64,000 nt of DNA from NCBI GenBank assembly GCA_010645155.1, contig CM021312.1, positions 4,183,844 to 4,247,843 on the forward strand, given 5' to 3'. The position numbers and the translations under genes were made by a program. Source of the DNA: Tigriopus japonicus (Eukaryota; Arthropoda; Copepoda; Harpacticoida; Harpacticidae). Of this stretch, positions 34,201-45,533 are shown in pieces (position 1 is the first letter of the stretch; each line of letters begins with the position of its first letter). Under the pieces are notes generated by a model that ran no database searches, was not told the origin of the DNA, and saw only the letters and a program-made list of their open reading frames with translations.

Positions 34201-36076
34201 TTGGCTCCAGCAACACTTTTGGCATTTGAAACTTCAATCAGGTAGAATAACTTTCGAGTGCTCAAGACCAAGAAACTGTTCTTCTTTGCGTTCTTGAAAG
34301 AGCCCAAAAGTTTGCACTATAACAGATCAGCTGTTAAGGACATTTTGAAGTATGGTGGAAGCATAATGGAAGAACGGTAGGACACAGAAGTAACCATACT
34401 TGACAGAAAATGAGCTGCTCTTTTCAGTCACAAAAACGTAGCTGATGCACTGAAATTATTCTCGAGCACGGTTATTTTTACTGTGTATTACCATGCTTCC
34501 ACTGTGCTTCAACTACTGATGTGTTTTGAGTTCGATTTTTAGCATAGTTTTGCCCATTTGGTCGCTGTTTAAGTTTGAAAGTCAGAAAGCCAGGTTCTCA
34601 AAGGCAAGAGAACTAGTGTCCCAAGAAAATATGGCAGCACTGCCAACTCGAAGCCCATCAGTAAAAAGGAAAGACGTCTTTAGTAAAAACCACTGATGGA
34701 ATTTGAACTCGATTTTGACTCCAGTATTGCCGTATTGGTCCTTGTTTAGGTCTTTGGGTCAAAAATTTACTACAGCCAGCCTCTTTGAATAACAATAAAC
34801 TGTGAAAAAAAAATGGCAACACTCTCAACTGAAAACCTTTCACTAGCTTCAACTAAGTATACTCCCAAATCCCCTTAACACCTGACCTGTAAAATCACAG
34901 AGCAACGTGTTTGGGACCGAAAAAAGAGAAAATAATTTTGACCCCAAAAGACGAAAAAATAGATAAACAAAACGGTTTTCGTTCTTGTTGCCTCCTTAAA
35001 AAACATTCTGTTTTGTGTCAGTTTGAGCACGAAAAAAACGTTTTTGGACAATACTCAACTAAGGAACTATTTATACGGTCTTTATTTGAAAAATCCAGCC
35101 GTTATTCATCATTTTCTCGTGAACGAAAAGCATTTTGAAAAACTGCTCTGCCTCAGAATATCAGTCAAATTTCTTATCGCTTTATCTAACCTTTGGTAGG
35201 AGTTTTAGATATGCCAAGCACGTTGGACATCGGACATCGAATGGCGTGGGCAAGTTCGAAAGGAATTCTTGATGCCTTCGAGAACAAATCTCGCGATGGG
35301 AGCCATCGTTCCAAAAACATCGCTCGATCTCCATCTGACAAATATGACAAATCACATTGTGATTCTGAAAGATAAAAATCACGCAAAGCTACAAATCTGT
35401 AGATCTGACGTTTTACAATGTTGAGAATTGACATTTTAGGTGTCAGGTGACATTAAGGTCATGCCAAAATAGCTCAAACTGCAATATAATGCGTTTTGGT
35501 GTTTCGATCCAAACTTAACAAGCCATTTTAAATACTGTGTATAATTTGATTTTTGAAACGAAATAAATAATGTTTACACGGTTTCTTGAATCAAACAAAC
35601 AAGGATAAAAAAGGTTGATTTGACATCACGCTTCTAACAGATTTATGTTTCAAATTCTAGGAAATTCTTTAATTGGAAAAGAAAAGAAGTCCATAAATTT
35701 TAGTCAAATCGTCTTCTTTGACAAAATTTCATCGATTGGTTTGCATTTGCAAACGAAAGTTTTATTTGCAGAGCTCTTGAAGCAATTTGCAAGATTCGAT
35801 ATCTCTACTAGTGTTCAAACTTACCCTTCTTAAGTAGAATTTCACGACCACAACTCCAAGCAGAGAGATTAGAATGATCACCAAAAACACCAGGATAACA
35901 ATAATCAACGGTAAAAGAAGCGGCGAAGGAGCCTGAATGGGTTGTGGAACGTACCCATTGGGCGGTCCTACCACATGTGGAACCTCGTAATCAAGCACTG
36001 GTTGCGACTGATTGGTAAAAGTCATGTTTTTCACTAAATCCAAGATCTCTCGGGCTCGAAATAGTGCCTCCAACAT
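31233..36076 (-). CDS. Unrecognised single-pass membrane protein with eight-cysteine domain and PPxY tail
   Basis: I do not recognise this family. Three exons read leftwards, 36076-35825, 32876-32688 and 31466-31233, are all phase 0 and give 224 aa. Residues 1-50 hold two N-glycosylation sequons (NMT at 17, NQS at 22) and no cleavable signal. A strong transmembrane helix runs about 53-79 (LLLPLIIVILVFLVIILISL), followed by basic FYLRR, so the remainder is probably cytosolic. Exon 2 encodes a cysteine cluster, C92-x4-C97-x15-C113-x2-C116-x4-C121-x2-C124, and exon 3 adds C151-x2-C154. That is eight cysteines, enough for two zinc ions in a ZZ- or RING-like fold. The tail is Pro/Ser rich with PPSY at 204-207, a ligand of NEDD4-type WW domains. 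Splice sites are strong and phases agree, which supports a real gene. One possibility is a membrane-bound adaptor for ubiquitin ligases; this is inference. Confidence 0.72.
32062..32511. mobile_element. Complete ~450-bp foldback element
   Basis: The ends CAAGAAGCAC and GTGCTTCTTG start two arms of about 220 bases that are inverted copies of each other along nearly their whole length, meeting near 32285. The centre reads as a near-perfect hairpin around GGTAAAACGATTACC. It lies in the first intron region of the membrane protein gene. Related copies are at 15953-16350, 28160-28330 and 47187-47570. No coding capacity. Confidence 0.8.
34526..34855. repeat. Degenerate tandem pair, ~140-bp unit
   Basis: About 34526-34665 and 34700-34855 share the order of a GAACTCGATTTT-like start, a CC[C/G]ATTTGGTC block, GTTTAGGT/AAGT, and ATGGCA[G/A]CACT at the end. 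They are in direct orientation in an intron of the membrane protein gene. Confidence 0.45.
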
Positions 36077-36216
36077 CAGGCAAAAACCACGATGCAGCCC
36101 TTGAATTCCGTTTTAAACGACGTAGACCTCCACCTGCCCCCTTGTTTCTCCTCTCCCTAAGGACCTTGGTTTTATTGGATTGTCCTGTGCGCGCACACCT
36201 GTCTCTTGTTTGACAG

Positions 36217-36224
36217 TGACGTCA
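36217..36224. promoter_or_regulatory. Consensus CRE palindrome upstream of the membrane protein gene
   Basis: TGACGTCA lies about 140 bases upstream of the ATG of the leftward 224-aa membrane protein gene, in a locally GC-richer patch. It is a perfect CREB/ATF site and plausible in a promoter, but an 8-mer can occur by chance; another copy is in a paladin intron at 21622. Confidence 0.35.
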
Positions 36225-37130
36225 CCGGCGGTGATCCTACCTTGAATTCCCCCATGAGGGGGAAAGCTCGTGGTTGTTGTACCTCTCTACCTGGTTTATG
36301 GAGCACTATCAAATGGCCCAGAGGCGATTACTCACCACTTAACCTAGTATCACGTTGGGGTTTTCAAGGAAAAATAAAAATGTGGAATGACATTTGTTGA
36401 GGGACGCACAAAGCTCGAGTTAGAAATCCAACCACACCCTGCGGTTTCAATCATGGATGCATTCAGTCAGTCAGTCGATTGTTCTACAATATTCACTTTG
36501 CTTTTAACCAATTTCCTGACAGCGCGCCTGATTATGTAACCAAAGCCCGATTTCCTTCTGTGCAATGGATTGGAACCTACGTTAAAATTACCCATGGAAT
36601 CCTAAAGCAAAACTGCATTTTATTGTATACCAAATGTCAATTATTGATACTTTTGGCACTGTTAACGAAATTCGAACCAAAGGGCAATCCAAATTCAATA
36701 AAACCCAGTGGTGAATTGAAATGATAGAGTACAATCCTTAAATACCTGAAATGGTGTTCACTATGGGGACTTCAAATGACCCTGTAATGCTTTTTTTATT
36801 TATTGAAAGGATCGGTATATTTCTGGAAAATTGGTACAAACAGCTTGAACATCAATTTTTTTTCGTATGATCCAGCCATGATCCACCTGAAACACTTCTA
36901 GTTCCAGTTGGACCTTAAGATCAAACTTAAAATTGGCTTGGAACACTTGAAAGAAGTCTCAACGAATGAAAAATGATCATTCCTTGTTTTTTCACACACT
37001 TTCCATTAATTTGTTCGCTTTCTCTGTTACTTGACTTTTTCAAAAGTCACAACTTGTTATCCATAACTGCAATGCTTGCTGAAAAGCGTATAAAACAAGT
37101 CTTTTTGTGCACTGAAGGATCAAGGCATGA

Positions 37131-37400
37131 ATAGATGAGTGTAATCGGACAAATTTAACTGGGGATTCTGGGGCCAAAATGACTAGGGATGCATCAAAGT
37201 CGAGACTAATCCTCCAAAAAAACTTTATCATAAGTCTCAAGTCCGATTTGCATTCTTCGTTTTGACAATGAATCGAAACAAGAACTTTTCTCTCACGTAG
37301 CAAACTTAAACTATGAACTACTCAAGCCTAGTTCTGACCCATCCCTAGCCAGTTTGGCTCCGAAATCCCCAGGTGGATTTGTCCGACTACAATAATCCAT
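37131..37400. mobile_element. ~270-bp MITE, copy 1
   Basis: The ends ATAGATGAGTGTAATCGGAC and GTCCGACTACAATAATCCAT are inverted relatives. The inner block GGGATTCTGGGGCCAAAATG is matched inverted by GGCTCCGAAATCCCC. Homologous to 43829-44097. Confidence 0.75.
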
Positions 37401-40400
37401 TGGAAGTATAATTGATGAAAACAACGCTAGCTTAGTTTGCCTTGGTTTGGTTATTTGCTAAGAAACCTGGAGCACATAACTTCTTTTTAGAATCATCAGG
37501 AGGGCTACATATTTCGTGAAAATGCATTTTATTTTAGTTTTTTTTTCAAGTTTTTCATTACTTTGGTTGCTATATAAACCCATTTTTTGCTATTTTTTTC
37601 GAAATTTGGTGCATTTTTCTGGCATTTTCTCTTTTACTTGCATGTTTGGCCATGTTGTCGTAATTTGGTGTTTTTCACAAATTCCTAAAGAACATTAATA
37701 TTTTCTTGCCTTTGACAATTTCACCAGCTTTTCCTCTCTTTTCCCTTTGGCTGAAATTGTATTTTCAGTTGAGGTTTTCATGATCAATCACATTTAATCA
37801 CTCCTGATGTGCAATTCCTTGATTTGATGAAAGATATATTGCAAGTAAGGAAGAGAATAAAAGTCAATAGTTTTTCAGTTAAAGAATGCATTCTCAGTGC
37901 AGGTCTTTCAGACCCAAAACGGAAAGTTTTTCTAACCTAAGAACAATTTCATTTACAACCATTTCTAATCTGATAGCTTTTCAATGAAAAACCCAACAGC
38001 TCTGAAGGTTTTTAATGGTCTTTATGGCCCTTAAAATAGATTTATTCAACAAAAGATATTTAATTTAGTCCAAATGTTCCTCAACTATGCTCTTTTTTTG
38101 CATTTTTAGCATTTTTGTTGCATTTTTTGGCGTTTTTATTTGCATTATTTGTGCAGCCCTTATTATCAGAGAGGACCTCGATATGTGTCAAAGAAAACAA
38201 GTTTTTTGGTGAAGTAGTAATTTATACCGTTTCCAAATGAGGCATCTGAACCCAAAATTTGAAAATATATTGAAATGTCTATGAAAAAACATGCTTCAAA
38301 ATGTTGAACCCTTCGAGTTCCTAAATTAGAGTTGCACGTTTATTTTCAAAATTTATCTTGCGATAAGATTGGGGACACATCAGTTCATCAAATAAAATGC
38401 AATTCAAATGAAAATAGAGGCTATTTTGTTTGCTGCTGATGTCATTATCATTGTGATGAAATACTTTTTTCAGATAATTGGTCCAGCTCTAAATATAGCT
38501 TAATTGGTCTTGTCTGATGCTTTTCTTTACATTCAAGCTCATATGTTTATGTTTCCAAGGGTGGTATATAAATCATAATTGTAACATTGAAAAGCATATT
38601 CATTTTACGGCAATAGCTAAAATTCGCGTAAATTGTCCTGCGTTTGTAAGTTCGCAATGTTTTTTGGCACTGGGCCTGAATTCTTGCAAAGATTATGGCA
38701 TTTTCAGCGTTGCCGTTTGTAATTCTTCTAATTCCCCCAGGAATTTGTTAATAATCTACCCATATTCCACAACCTTTATGCGTATATAGTTTCCTAAATC
38801 ATCTTAAAATAATTGTTAGGAATTTATCACTTTATTTTATGTGTTTTAGACTCTCCGCGACGGTGCAACCATGATAACGCATTTTTTAAATCAAGCAGAC
38901 TGGCGAGATTTTAAATGCCACTGGTTCAAAATGAACAATGAAAAGAACTGATCATTTTGCACTTTTATTTTCACGTTTCAGAGAAAACTTTATTTGTCTT
39001 TTTCCTTAACAATATGATCCCATCAAACTCAAGTTTACTTTGAACTTGTGCACTATATTTTACATGTTCTCCCATTTTGTCATCGCTTCTTTGCTGGTTG
39101 TGGTTGGGCTTCAATGAAGTCGAATTTGACCTTGAGATGTGAGATCAACAAAAACTCATTTTGGATTCTGTATCTGGAATACGGATTCACTTTAAAAAAA
39201 ATTAACACCTCATCCGATTACTTTTAAATCGTAAGATTGTCCGTTTCTTTTTAAATTCAATCTTTGAAAGGTTTTATGCTTGGTTTTGAACGGAATTGAC
39301 CAGCCAACGATTGTGACAAGAAATTCAATTTGGGGTAAGTCTGTAAAGAATGGCGAAAATCTTCTATTTGTAAATGATTGTCGCTCTATCTTCCATAACA
39401 AAGCAGACGGAAAAATATAAGTTCGGTGCTACTGTTTGTATATATGGATGTATTTAAAGAATAAGTATTTTTTTACATTTTTTTATCATTAGTTGTTTGA
39501 CTAATATGACTAATCAGCATGTCCTTATTGGCAAAGTCCGTCACATTTGGTTTCGATTAAGCCAACTTTCAGCTGAAACATTCGGCTTCGGTTAATCGGT
39601 CATGAAAATTGCAAACAGGATAAATTGTTCAGCGTCTGGCAACACTGAGAGCGCATTTCTGACAGATAATTTTCCCACCGAGGCTGCTGGCTACTCATTT
39701 TTAGGCAAAACATGCTGCCTTCTACAGAAAGTGACCAAGTTTAGCGGTATAGAAAAATATCCAACCTCAATGATTTGTCTCAAACAGCAAACTTTGCCCT
39801 TGACAATGCAGATCAAAATGGGAAAAACTAAAAGAACCAACTTAAAAGAACGATATCAAAATTTGTTTTATTCTATTCACCTGAAGTGTATAAAAGAAGA
39901 TCGAAGTAGTTTAGATAAAGTAGATCAATCTTCCATCAAGAATACTATCATTTAGAATCAACACTTGAAAGAAGTTTTGTACGCCATTCAAGATTATGGA
40001 TCGTGTAAGATTTGAAAATCTCGTTTTAAACCCCGGCTGATTCACTTTTTTGTTCGGAAGCATTTGACCAACCCCCCAAATTGGTCACGCTGAGAGTAGT
40101 AGACAAAGGCAGATGTACCTGCTAAGTTACAGAACGGCTACTACTCGAGTGACCAGCTTACATCCACTCATCTCCAATTCTCGATCTTAAATTTAAGGTC
40201 TTAGCGAAAGACATCCCGATTGATCTCAATAAGGACGACCCACGACCACCCAACTGGAAGAATTTAAACACTGAAGTAAGAAAAATGTAGTTTGAGTAAG
40301 ACCTAAAGATTAGAAGGTTAGCATATTAATGTGTTTAAAAACAAGACTTGTCAAAACAGGGAATTAGTAGTATGTAAAAGTTGTCAAAGTTGGGGAAAAC

Positions 40401-41671
40401 ATCGTGAGATCGCCCGTTAGCAATATTTGAGCTCCCTAAGTGTTAATCCTATTTTTAAGAGGCACCATCTAATGATTGTCAATTGTGGCTAGTGAAAAAT
40501 GTATTGTAATGTCAAGAAGCATTCAAATATGTAGGATTCTGTAAGTGACCGCCTCTAAAGAAGAAGGCAAATTGAGTTCAATAGGCATCTCCATGCACTT
40601 AAAAGTGTCCTCTAATGCCAAATATAAGTTAAACTCGATATATTCCGTCCTTCATAATGACAAGAAAAACGTCTTCAGTTCCATTTCATTACTAAGGGTT
40701 TGTTTGGCTTTTTGGCCGCAGTATCGGTCAAGCCACCTGAAAGTTTTGGTTAATATTATTATTTTGCCATAAATCAGAAAGTCAAGAAAGGTTAAGACTT
40801 ATAATTATTGACGACGCAAGCGCTTAGAACTAGAAGGAGGCAGGATATTTTCTTGCTTTTAATTTGATCCAATTTAACCAACCTCTACCCAAATATCACA
40901 ATATATGTTTCCCTAGCCTTGTGGGGCTCCTATCTAGTAAATTCTTGCTCGCTCAGTCCACCAAATAGATAGATTCACCCAAGAAGTAAATCAATTAAGT
41001 GAACATCACCACAATTGTAACTTGAAGTTCACGAAATTGCACTTTGACATCATACCTTGGTACCATAAAAAATACACCTAAAAACACATTTCTTAAGTCT
41101 GGCGCCCTCATCTACCAACTTGAGGCGTTCTACCTTGAATGAATGTGGTCACGGAGCATTCTGCTGCTCTATGCTTAGACAGCTGCCTACTGCTTAAGCA
41201 GCCAGCCCCTTGCGCCCATTCTATGGGCAGCATCCATCTTTAACATTGGCAAAATCCGCCTCATTTCACGGTTTGTGCCTCCCCAAGGACACCATCGGAT
41301 GTGAAACGACCTTGATTGACCTCCACGAGGTAAAGTCTTCGCTTTAAGCCATTCTCCTGTCCAATAAGGGCCCATTTTTGACATGAGCTGCTACTACTGC
41401 AGCAGCATTCGGAAATGTGTCTCAATTCTGAGTTCTAAAAATGATCAGAAAATGCACCTGCATAGGGCAACTAGGAGCTCTAATGAAGGATGGAAGCCTT
41501 GATTTAGATCTGGTTTGGATTTGCAATCTTGTTTTGAGACAGATCCCTAAGTAATGGCTGAGATTTTGATGTGTTTTAATGACAGGTTTAGAAACTGAAT
41601 GGTTGAAGCCTTGACTTATTGCCCAGTTATTTTTTATTTTACTAAAGTTTTTTGGTCTTGCTTTTCTGCAG

Positions 41672-41802
41672 ATAGTGGCAATGAGCTAAATATGCCTACT
41701 CATGACTGGAAAAACAAAACAAAAAAAAATCACAAAAAATGTGACGAAATAATGAGGTTGCGTGAAAAGTGCGTCAAATTGGCGGACGATCTACCGTCTT
41801 GA
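41672..41802 (+). CDS. Possible orphan terminal exon
   Basis: A strong acceptor (CTTGCTTTTCTGCAG) opens a lysine-rich frame ending KCVKLADDLPS and TGA, followed by AATAAA at 41817-41822. This looks like the last exon of a gene, but no upstream exon joins in the needed phase. It could also be chance. Product unknown. Confidence 0.28.
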
Positions 41803-42442
41803 CACAAGCGTTTTTAAATAAAATTGTTAAATCCTTGAGAGCCTGTTTTTATGGCTTTTCTTCATTGTTGGACTTTGCATTCATTTAAAATCACTAAATG
41901 CTTAAGTGAATACTGTCCTTTTTGACGCAAGCTTTTTCTCGAGCAATCATTTCAATCTGAACACTAAAATAAACTGTTTTAAAACAATTTCAAATTGAAG
42001 ATTTTGCAAAACAAATAAAAAAGAACAAAATACGCCAGCTCTGCTTTTAGCGTTCTTATTTTGCCATCAAAAATGTTGCCATTTAATGCTAAATCCGAGC
42101 GCACATGATTGAATAAGTAACTACGTATTTTAAGTGACAAAGCAAAAATTATCTTTTTGGAGGAAAAACACTGTGTTATCAATTTTGTGACCTTTTTGGG
42201 CTATTTTTCCACAAGCGATTAGTATGAAAAATAAAAGGTTAGTTTTGTTTATTTAAAAACCACAAATGTCACACTTTTGTAGCACACAAGAAGTACCTTT
42301 TTACCCTCGACAAACCACATATTTTCTCACCCTTGAAGAATAACTAACAGATTGTTCTTGTATGAAACTGTTGCCGTACCATGACTGCATGAAAATCCTT
42401 CATGAAAAACTCTTTTCATCCCTCCCTTCCTCCACAAATTAG

Positions 42443-45400
42443 GATTCCAACTCGAGCGGGTTGATGATGTTCGTTCAGCCTCTGTCCACTTCGGTGGGCG
42501 GACCCAATCTGATCACCACGCCCACCTCGACGGCTGCTCCCCATGCCATCAAAACCGAGACGTTGACGTTAAACATCGGGAGTGAAGGCACCGAGTACGA
42601 GTGCACTAGTTGCGATTACAAATCGCCACGAAGGTCGAATGTGAATCAGCACATCAAAACGGTTCACGACCGCATTCGAGACTTTGCTTGTCAACAATGT
42701 CCGTACAAGTCATCTAGAAGATCAAATTTGGCCAACCACGTCAAAACAGTAAGTCTTTTAGTATCCTCCACAGTCTATTTTTTCATCCAGTTAAGATTGA
42801 GGATCTACATTGAGTGGCAGTTTTCATAGTCGATTAATAAAATTGTTATTATCAAAATTGCGCCTAAAATGTCATTTATGATTGCAATCTTATAGGTTCA
42901 CGATAATATTAAGGATTTCTTGTGTCGGTACTGCGACTTCAAATCTTCTCGCAAGTACAATATAGTACAACACATTAATCGTGTACATCGAGATGATATT
43001 GGAGTGGGTGGAGCCGAAAGTGGTGTGGATCACCAAGGCAAGATTAAAGTGGAAATCCCCACCAATACAGTGACCACCAATGGGCCCAAACAATCGCGAT
43101 GGAAGCGAAAAAGGAATCAAAAACAGCAGCAACAGCAGCAGCAACAACAACAGCAACAGCAGCTTCAGCAACAACAACTTCAACAACAACAGCAACAATT
43201 GTTGCAACAACAGCAACCGGTGAACCCCCAACACATTCTTCAAACACAACATCTTCAGCCGCTTCCTCAACAAGCTATTCAGGTACTAGATGATTTAAAT
43301 TTCTTTCTGGTCAATAGGGAAGAGTAATTGGACCTTCTTTTGATGTGCTTACATTATGCTAGGCGTCGCCACTGATGACAAGGCAAATAGTTAACAGAAT
43401 GTCAAGATGAACAAGTTCACGTCAAACTTACTATTTCCAAGTAATCTGGACCAAACTTGACTTTTGTCATGGGTGGATTGAACTTCCATTAAGCAACACA
43501 ATACCAAAACAAAGAAATGAACAAAACAGACAGTTGACAAAAATCAAGTGCTCAAGTCCTGTGTTCTCCAAAAACTTGTCACTTCAAGTTTTCTTTGATT
43601 TACATTATTGTTGCTTTGCATTCATGTGCGGTCAGTCTGTTAAAATGAAAACAAGAATTAGTGTTCAGAGCTTACAGTGGATCACAACCATCACCACCAA
43701 AATATTTTGGTACATTTTGTTAGTAATGAGTAGTTCTGTTGGTGTGTTTAGATTCTGCAAGGGGTCACAATGATGCACTTAACAAACCAATTTGACCTTT
43801 TTGAAGTAATCTGGACCAAACTTGATCAATGGATGAGTGTAATCGAACGAATTCAGCTGTGGATTCTGGGGACAAAATGACTAGGGATGGGTCAGAACTA
43901 GGTTTTGACATTTTACAGGTTCAGTTTGCTACGTGAGGAACAAATTCTTATTTGAATTGATTGTCAAAATGAAGAAAACGAGTTGGGCTAACGAATTTTG
44001 ATTAAATTTTATGGAGGATGAGTCTCGACTCCGACGCATCCCTAGCCATTTTGGCCCTAGAATCCCCAGCTGAATTCGTTCGATTACACTTATCCATTTT
44101 GCCTCTCTTGCTAAAACACAAAAATATTTCATGAATTGTTTGATCAACATTATTGTATTAATCACAGTTCACCTTGGACCCACCCACAATGGTTGTGTCC
44201 AACACATCAACAGCGAACATGACGCAGATTGTCAGTAGTAATGCCCAACCCCAGATGAACTACGCCATGTCCCTGAACTATGACCGTAGCCTAAATTTCT
44301 CTTGCGGTCCCCTGAACCCCCCTGTGCCATCTTTGAACTACCTTCAACCACTCACCAACATTGATCATCCGGTTATTAATGTGGGACCCCAATTCTCCCA
44401 ACCTCAAAGTACATACACGGTCAACCCTTCACCAGCTCAGCAAGTGAGCCAACAGGTCACGGTGCAAACTGGTCCAGCTGGGATTCAGACTGTGGGCAAT
44501 GGGAAGGATGAGTTCCACTGTCAATTGTGCTCCTACAAATGCGCCAAGAAGAAGAGCTTGATGAACCATTTGCAGAACACACACCACCTGGTGGGTAACC
44601 AAAGCAAGATTATAGTTCAACAACAACAGCAACAACAGCAGAATATATTGCAACAGCAAGTGCAACAGCAGCAGCAGCAACAACAGCAGCAAGTGCATCA
44701 GGTGCAACACAACCAGACTCTTGGCACATCTCACATCATCCTCAAGCCATTAAGTAAGATGCACAGACTTTTGATTTAATGTAGAGAATTACATTTTAAT
44801 GGTTTGCTTGTATTTTAGCTCCTGCACTTCCAACACAACCACAACCACCCACATTTGTGAGGGAGAAGAATTTTGCTTGCCAGTATTGCGAATTTAGAAC
44901 CGCTTATAGAAGGAATCTCAACAGCCATGTCAATGAGGTAAAAGAAGGCTTGTCTTGGAATTAATGCTACTTGCGATGGACTCCTTGAAGTGCCCCAAGA
45001 TTTCTGATGAGTTGACGCAACTCATTTGAAAATTTTGAAAGTCCTTTTGAAAGGTCACTTATGTTAGGAATTACTTCTTTACTAAGAATGACCTCTCAAA
45101 AAGTAGTGTGACGTCAACAAAACAACTCGCAGCTGTTGCGACTCCATAGTTTTTCATACTCAATATAGATTAGGTTTGGTGAGGTTTGCATGGAAATGTT
45201 GCAAACCAGACTCTCAAAACCTAGCCAACAAAGTGCTGTTTTCTTAAATATTGCTCTTCTTTTAAAGGTTCACTTGAAGGAACGGCGGGAACACAAGTGC
45301 CACTTGTGCGACTTCAAGTCCACAAGGCGATCAAATTTGATGCAACACATCAAGAGCATTCATGAGAGGATTCGAGATCACTCTTGTTGGCTTTGTGGGT

Positions 45401-45522
45401 TCACATCATCCCGAAAAAAGAACGTGGAGAAGCACGTGATGACGATGCACATTCAAAAGGACGAGAATCAATCGGGGGCTCAAACTCAAACTCTCCTGAT
45501 CAACAAGATCGAGCCTCAGTGA
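42443..45522 (+). CDS. Seven-finger C2H2 zinc finger protein with polyglutamine tracts
   Basis: Probable nuclear DNA-binding protein. Five exons: 42443-42748, 42896-43282, 44168-44753, 44819-44937 and 45268-45522 (TGA). They are in phase throughout and give 543 aa from the ATG at 42464; earlier coding exons are possible, since a splice acceptor precedes this exon. Seven fingers, all C-x2-C-x12-H-x4-H: two in exon 1, one in exon 2, and one each in exons 3 and 4, with two in exon 5. The DYKSPRRSN/DFKSTRRSN cores are closely alike, recalling REST- or hunchback-type fingers. Introns split finger 2 and finger 5 at the same place, just before the final Val-His. Two glutamine-rich tracts lie between fingers 3 and 4 and between 4 and 5. 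IKTE and IKVE are sumoylation-type motifs. Not assignable to a named orthologue. Confidence 0.88.
43124..43217 (+). repeat. CAG/CAA tract coding polyglutamine
   Basis: In-frame run of mixed CAG and CAA codons with a few Leu codons, inside exon 2 of the zinc finger gene. The mixed codons make it less prone to slippage than pure CAG. Confidence 0.9.
43829..44097. mobile_element. ~270-bp MITE, copy 2
   Basis: The ends ATGGATGAGTGTAATCGAAC and GTTCGATTACACTTATCCAT are inverted copies, and GAATTCAGCTGTGGATTCT is matched inverted by the right arm. It lies in the zinc finger intron before exon 3 and is the same family as 37131-37400. Confidence 0.8.
44618..44692 (+). repeat. Second CAG/CAA polyglutamine tract
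   Basis: In-frame CAA/CAG run interrupted by Asn-Ile-Leu and Val, directly after finger 4 of the zinc finger protein. Confidence 0.88.
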
Positions 45523-45527
45523 ACGAA

Positions 45528-45533
45528 AATAAA
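45528..45533 (+). terminator. Poly(A) signal 5 bases after the zinc finger stop
   Basis: AATAAA begins 6 bases after the TGA ends, implying a 3' UTR of a few dozen bases. A second AATAAA near 45672 offers a longer form. Confidence 0.5.

Larger units (their letters stand above)
36077..42442. other. Long gene-poor stretch
   Basis: The promoter side of the membrane protein gene is at 36100-36300. 37131-37400 is a MITE. 40204-40276 is briefly open with a plausible donor (ACTGAA|GTAAGA) but cannot be joined in phase to anything near. A possible orphan terminal exon lies at 41672-41802. 41180-41400 is locally GC-richer and open on the minus strand, without recognisable similarity. Otherwise AT-rich and unassigned. 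Confidence 0.4.

Noticed and set aside
35182..35434. Overlapping minus-strand frames of 66 and 82 codons
   Set aside because: They lie in the long intron of the membrane protein gene and join to nothing in phase; no recognisable domain.
41187..41384. GC-richer minus-strand frame of 65 codons
   Set aside because: Looks somewhat protein-like and may be a transposon scrap, but no motif supports it.
42890..43273. Antisense open frame giving a poly-leucine protein
   Set aside because: Shadow of the in-frame CAG/CAA tract of the zinc finger gene on the other strand.
44429..44734. Antisense leucine-rich open frame
   Set aside because: Same cause, opposite the second polyglutamine tract.
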